A stretch of DNA of 6,688 bases from Candidatus Saccharibacteria bacterium CG10_big_fil_rev_8_21_14_0_10_47_8 (lineage in GTDB: Bacteria; Patescibacteriota; Saccharimonadia; Saccharimonadales; UBA10212), in the NCBI GenBank assembly GCA_002793885.1, contig PFEG01000023.1, forward strand, positions 1 to 6,688, written 5' to 3'. Shown in pieces: positions 4,693-6,688 of the stretch; position 1 is the stretch's first letter; each line of letters starts with the position of its first letter. A program made the translations under genes and the position numbers. Under the pieces are notes generated by a model. That model was not told the origin of the DNA and did not search any database. It saw nothing but the letters and a program-made list of their open reading frames with translations.

Positions 4693-4941
4693 CTAGATCT
4701 CTCGCTCAACAGCAATTGTGCATTCAGTAACTAGCGCGGCAATTGCTCCTATAGCCGCCAATGGCGCTGCCAAGACAGCTCCCACTACACCCACCGTCAA
4801 AGGCATCTCAACGATAGTTTTTCCCTTTTTGTCCTTAATTGTCAGCCGCCTGACATTGCCTTCGGCAATTAGCTGCTTAACTTTTTTAAGCAGGTCTTCT
4901 CCGTTTACCTTAAACTCTTCTTGCGTTTTTTTAGTTGTCAT
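4693..4941 (-). CDS. DUF4342-like small membrane-associated protein
   Basis: 82 residues. An amphipathic N-terminal helix (about 13-27, GEDLLKKVKQLIAEGNV) is followed by a strand-like RRLTIKDKKGKTIVEMPLTVG segment, a Gly/Ala-rich hydrophobic helix (48-72) and a charged tail (ECTIAVEREI). This order, with the phrase K-G-K-T-x-x-E-x-P-L-T-x-G, matches DUF4342 proteins common in Patescibacteria and Firmicutes. Function is unknown; the helix plus anchor suggests a small membrane-surface protein. It sits 50 bases after the permease stop on the same strand, with its own -10-like box. Confidence 0.85.
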   Translation of the reverse strand: MTTKKTQEEFKVNGEDLLKKVKQLIAEGNVRRLTIKDKKGKTIVEMPLTVGVVGAVLAAPLAAIGAIAALVTECTIAVEREI

Positions 4942-4947
4942 AAGAAT

Positions 4948-4956
4948 ATTTTAACA
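4948..4956 (-). promoter_or_regulatory. Extended -10 box before DUF4342 gene
   Basis: TGT-TAAAAT on the minus strand (TGn extension plus a 5/6 -10 box) lies 6 bases before the ATG at 4941. No SD is present. Extended -10 promoters can work without a -35, and the spacing predicts a leaderless mRNA. Confidence 0.5.
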
Positions 4957-4991
4957 TCCGTTATTTCATCAGATCCAGTGATACCAAAAAT

Positions 4992-6200
4992 CTACGGACT
5001 TCCGAACGTCTGGTAAGCTACCATGCCTATGCAGCTCAGAGCACCCAATATCGGTATGGCAACTGGCACCCTTACGGCTACTTTAGAAGATTTATCCCGC
5101 TGTTTTATAACTATTAACGATATATTAACTAGGGTAAAAACGGTCAGTATCAAAAAGCTGGTAACTTTCGCTAAAGACACAAGGCCTAAAAGCATGGTTG
5201 CCGCAACCATGGCAGCGGTTACCACAGCAGTTGCAATGATAGGCGTGCGGTGGACTACATGGACTGTAGCAAACCCTTTATGGATCCACCCCTGTCTTGA
5301 GAGCCCGTAAAGTATCCTAGAACCCATAATAATCTGCACCAACACGCCATTCACGGCCGCAGCTACACCTATAGCGCTAATATATAGCGGATTTATGCTG
5401 CTAAGCTTGCTGAACACTAAACTCAAAGGCGCATCGCTTTGGGCTAGTTGCGCTGGGTTCACAACCGCCATGCTAACCAACACTACTAAGAGGTACAACA
5501 CCGTGGCAGCGGTTAATGATAGTAAAATAGCAAGGGGCATGGTTATTCGGGGTTTTTTAACTTCTTCCACAACGTTCACCATGTCCTCAAAACCAATAAA
5601 CGCATAAAACGCCAGAAAGGCTCCCAATAGCACACCGCTAACCCCAATTGCGGGATCTATGCTAAGTGATGAAGCAAATTCGGTGATGTTAACCTGTGAG
5701 CGGCCCGCCCATATGATCATAAGCAGTCCCCCAACCTCCACAATAGTAAAAATGGCAGCAAACTTAGCGGACTCTCCAATACCCTTAGCGGCTATAAGGC
5801 CCAAGAAAATTAGTAAGCCAACACTGGCAAACAGCTCAGGAACAGGATGTATATCGTTAAGGTAACCGGCAAAGCCCTTGGACAAGGCGGCTGCGGAGGC
5901 AACACCTCCAAGCACTAAAGCTAGTCCAATTATTATAGACAGAAGCTTTACACCAAATGCTTTATGTAGATACACTGACACGCTGGCGCTTTGGGGGTAG
6001 CGGCTAGAAAGTTCCATATAAGAGAATGCCGTTAAGCCAGCGATAACCATGGCGATAAGAAAAGCAAGTATCGTATTCTCGCCCGAATACCCAGCAACCT
6101 TACCTACTAAGACATATATGCCTGCTCCCAGGATATTCCCTAGCCCATAAAGCGTGACCAAAGTAAGGGAGAGATTGCGTTTTAGTTTTGGCTTGGACAT
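4992..6200 (-). CDS. APC-superfamily amino-acid permease
   Basis: A 402-residue transporter of the amino acid-polyamine-organocation superfamily (YhdG/CAT-like), expected to import amino acids through the cytoplasmic membrane. Helix 1 carries the substrate-binding GAGIYV (25-30). YMELSSRYPQ (61-70) follows helix 2. Helix 6 leads into FIGFEDMVNVVEEVKKPR (201-218), typical of the group, and SRILYGLSRQGW (294-305) follows helix 8. I count 11 hydrophobic helices; the usual twelfth is missing, as the protein stops soon after helix 11 (about 378-397). Reading past the stop in any frame gives no helix-like stretch, so this is not a recent frameshift. Amino-acid import fits the host dependence of these organisms. 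The substrate cannot be told from sequence. Confidence 0.92.
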   Translation of the reverse strand: MSKPKLKRNLSLTLVTLYGLGNILGAGIYVLVGKVAGYSGENTILAFLIAMVIAGLTAFSYMELSSRYPQSASVSVYLHKAFGVKLLSIIIGLALVLGGVASAAALSKGFAGYLNDIHPVPELFASVGLLIFLGLIAAKGIGESAKFAAIFTIVEVGGLLMIIWAGRSQVNITEFASSLSIDPAIGVSGVLLGAFLAFYAFIGFEDMVNVVEEVKKPRITMPLAILLSLTAATVLYLLVVLVSMAVVNPAQLAQSDAPLSLVFSKLSSINPLYISAIGVAAAVNGVLVQIIMGSRILYGLSRQGWIHKGFATVHVVHRTPIIATAVVTAAMVAATMLLGLVSLAKVTSFLILTVFTLVNISLIVIKQRDKSSKVAVRVPVAIPILGALSCIGMVAYQTFGSP

Positions 6201-6207
6201 TTACTCT

Positions 6208-6216
6208 ATCCTAGCA
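6208..6216 (-). promoter_or_regulatory. Extended -10 box before permease
   Basis: TGC-TAGGAT on the minus strand lies 7 bases before the ATG at 6200, the second TGn-extended box placed for a leaderless start. AGGA inside it could instead serve as an SD 8 bases from the ATG, so the two readings compete. Confidence 0.4.
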
Positions 6217-6222
6217 TAAGCA

Positions 6223-6264
6223 TCTCGGTAGAGTTTCTCCAAGATAAATGACACTTAACCGAGA
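6223..6264. repeat. 7-bp inverted repeat upstream of permease
   Basis: TCTCGGT (6223-6229) and ACCGAGA (6258-6264) are exact inverted copies 28 bases apart, just upstream of the permease -10 box. It could be an operator pair; a match of this length can also be chance. Confidence 0.3.
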
Positions 6265-6338
6265 CAAAACTAGGGCGGTGGAAAGATATTTTAGCTATCC
6301 CGTGGATGAGAGCTAAGAATAACTATATACCGTGAGGG

Positions 6339-6355
6339 CTGTGCACTAGTCACAG
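6339..6355. promoter_or_regulatory. 17-bp dyad in the divergent intergenic region
   Basis: CTGTG-N7-CACAG (6339-6355), with the palindrome ACTAGT inside the spacer. It lies between the divergent permease and 6433 genes, just upstream of the plus-strand promoter. Plausible operator for a dimeric repressor; no regulator is assigned. The rest of 6217-6371 shows no ORF or RNA that I can support. Confidence 0.35.
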
Positions 6356-6371
6356 AATTTATTAGACAATC

Positions 6372-6415
6372 TTAACAGACACATATCCGAACCAGTATAC
6401 AGATTGTTGTATAAT
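6372..6415 (+). promoter_or_regulatory. Promoter(s) for the 6433 gene
   Basis: A perfect TATAAT at 6410-6415 has only a weak -35 and would start transcription about 10 bases before the ATG. Alternatively TTAACA (6372-6377, 5/6) and TATACA (6396-6401, 4/6) pair with an 18-bp spacer, starting near 6408. No good SD precedes the ATG. Confidence 0.5.
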
Positions 6416-6432
6416 TACACTTAAAGAATCTG

Positions 6433-6688
6433 ATGAAAGATGACAAACCACAAGCAAAGAATGTCCGACCTGTAGCGCCAACTGAACCAGAATTTTCTAT
6501 AGAGTCTATAAAATCGGATGCAAAGGCCGGGCTATGGACAGTTTTCACAACCCTTTCAATGCTGTTTTTCTTATTTTGTCTGGCAGTAGCTTTCGAGATA
6601 CTCACAGACCTAGACCGACTAGACATAGCAACAGGGATATTTGTTCTAATACCGTTAGGTTTTGTGGCGGGTTCAATATACTTGACTT
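6433..6688 (+). CDS. Small membrane protein, partial at right edge
   Basis: 85 codons are visible from the ATG at 6433 and the frame stays open to the window end. The N-terminus (MKDDKPQAKNVRPVAPTEPE) is polar, Pro-rich and probably cytoplasmic. Hydrophobic helices lie at about 35-57 and 68-84, joined by an acidic loop (EILTDLDRLDIA). It is divergent from the permease and has its own TATAAT promoter. I do not recognise the family, and nothing in the visible part suggests a function. The antisense ORF over it (6372-6626) is a shadow: it has no initiation signals and runs through the promoter. Confidence 0.7.
   Translation, partial: MKDDKPQAKNVRPVAPTEPEFSIESIKSDAKAGLWTVFTTLSMLFFLFCLAVAFEILTDLDRLDIATGIFVLIPLGFVAGSIYLT

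Noticed and set aside
4992..4994. Permease TAG as a recoded or sequencing-error stop
   Set aside because: Continuing through TAG adds only 17 polar-to-mixed residues before TGA, with no twelfth helix, and other frames give none.
1..6688. CRISPR array, insertion sequence or transposase
   Set aside because: No regularly spaced repeat series, no transposase-like ORF and no long terminal inverted repeats were seen.

Overview
The window looks like a piece of a small-genome Patescibacteria (CPR) chromosome, most likely Candidatus Saccharibacteria. This is inferred from gene content: a DUF4342 small protein, a membrane-anchored cupredoxin with a YHNHLNP ending, a tiny glycine-rich two-helix membrane protein, and short enzyme versions packed tightly on one strand. 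No 16S gene or other decisive marker is present. The standard code fits: no gene carries an in-frame TGA, and all observed stops are TAG or TAA.

Layout, right to left along the minus strand, which carries nearly everything. An APC-type amino-acid permease (4992-6200) is followed by a DUF4342 small membrane protein (4693-4941). Next is a two-gene unit, an anchored cupredoxin (4138-4578) and a DoxX-like membrane protein (3767-4129), with its own promoter, Shine-Dalgarno (SD) site and two tandem 13-bp repeats upstream. Then comes a 740-bp stretch (about 3030-3766) without a recognisable gene, then a 55-aa membrane protein (2862-3029), a GH37 trehalase without signal peptide (1539-2810), and methionyl-tRNA synthetase (metG, open at the left edge, 1-1501). 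On the plus strand a partial gene for a small membrane protein starts at 6433 and runs off the right edge.

The 3030-3766 stretch is the most interesting part. It holds a compact minus-strand unit: a sigma70-like promoter (TTGATT-17-TATAAA) just after the DoxX stop, a 27-codon ORF starting where transcription should begin, and a strong intrinsic terminator 24 bases after its stop. Two more strong stem-loops follow. Then comes a GC-rich island (about 61% G+C by count over 3061-3360, against about 40% nearby) that is dense in hairpins. The island contains an arginine-rich 94-aa ORF with a clean AGGAG site, is bracketed by 16-base direct repeats (14/16 identical), and ends at a perfect 13-bp hairpin. 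In three of the stem-loops of this stretch the one non-Watson-Crick position is A-C on the plus strand but G-U on the minus strand. This points to a functional minus-strand transcript, either a structured RNA, a small protein gene, or both.

A second theme is start-site architecture. Several genes (metG, trehalase, the 55-aa protein, DUF4342, the permease and the 27-codon ORF) have a -10-like box only 6-9 bases before the start codon and mostly no SD site, as expected for leaderless transcripts. The cupredoxin and the arginine-rich ORF have normal SD sites instead.
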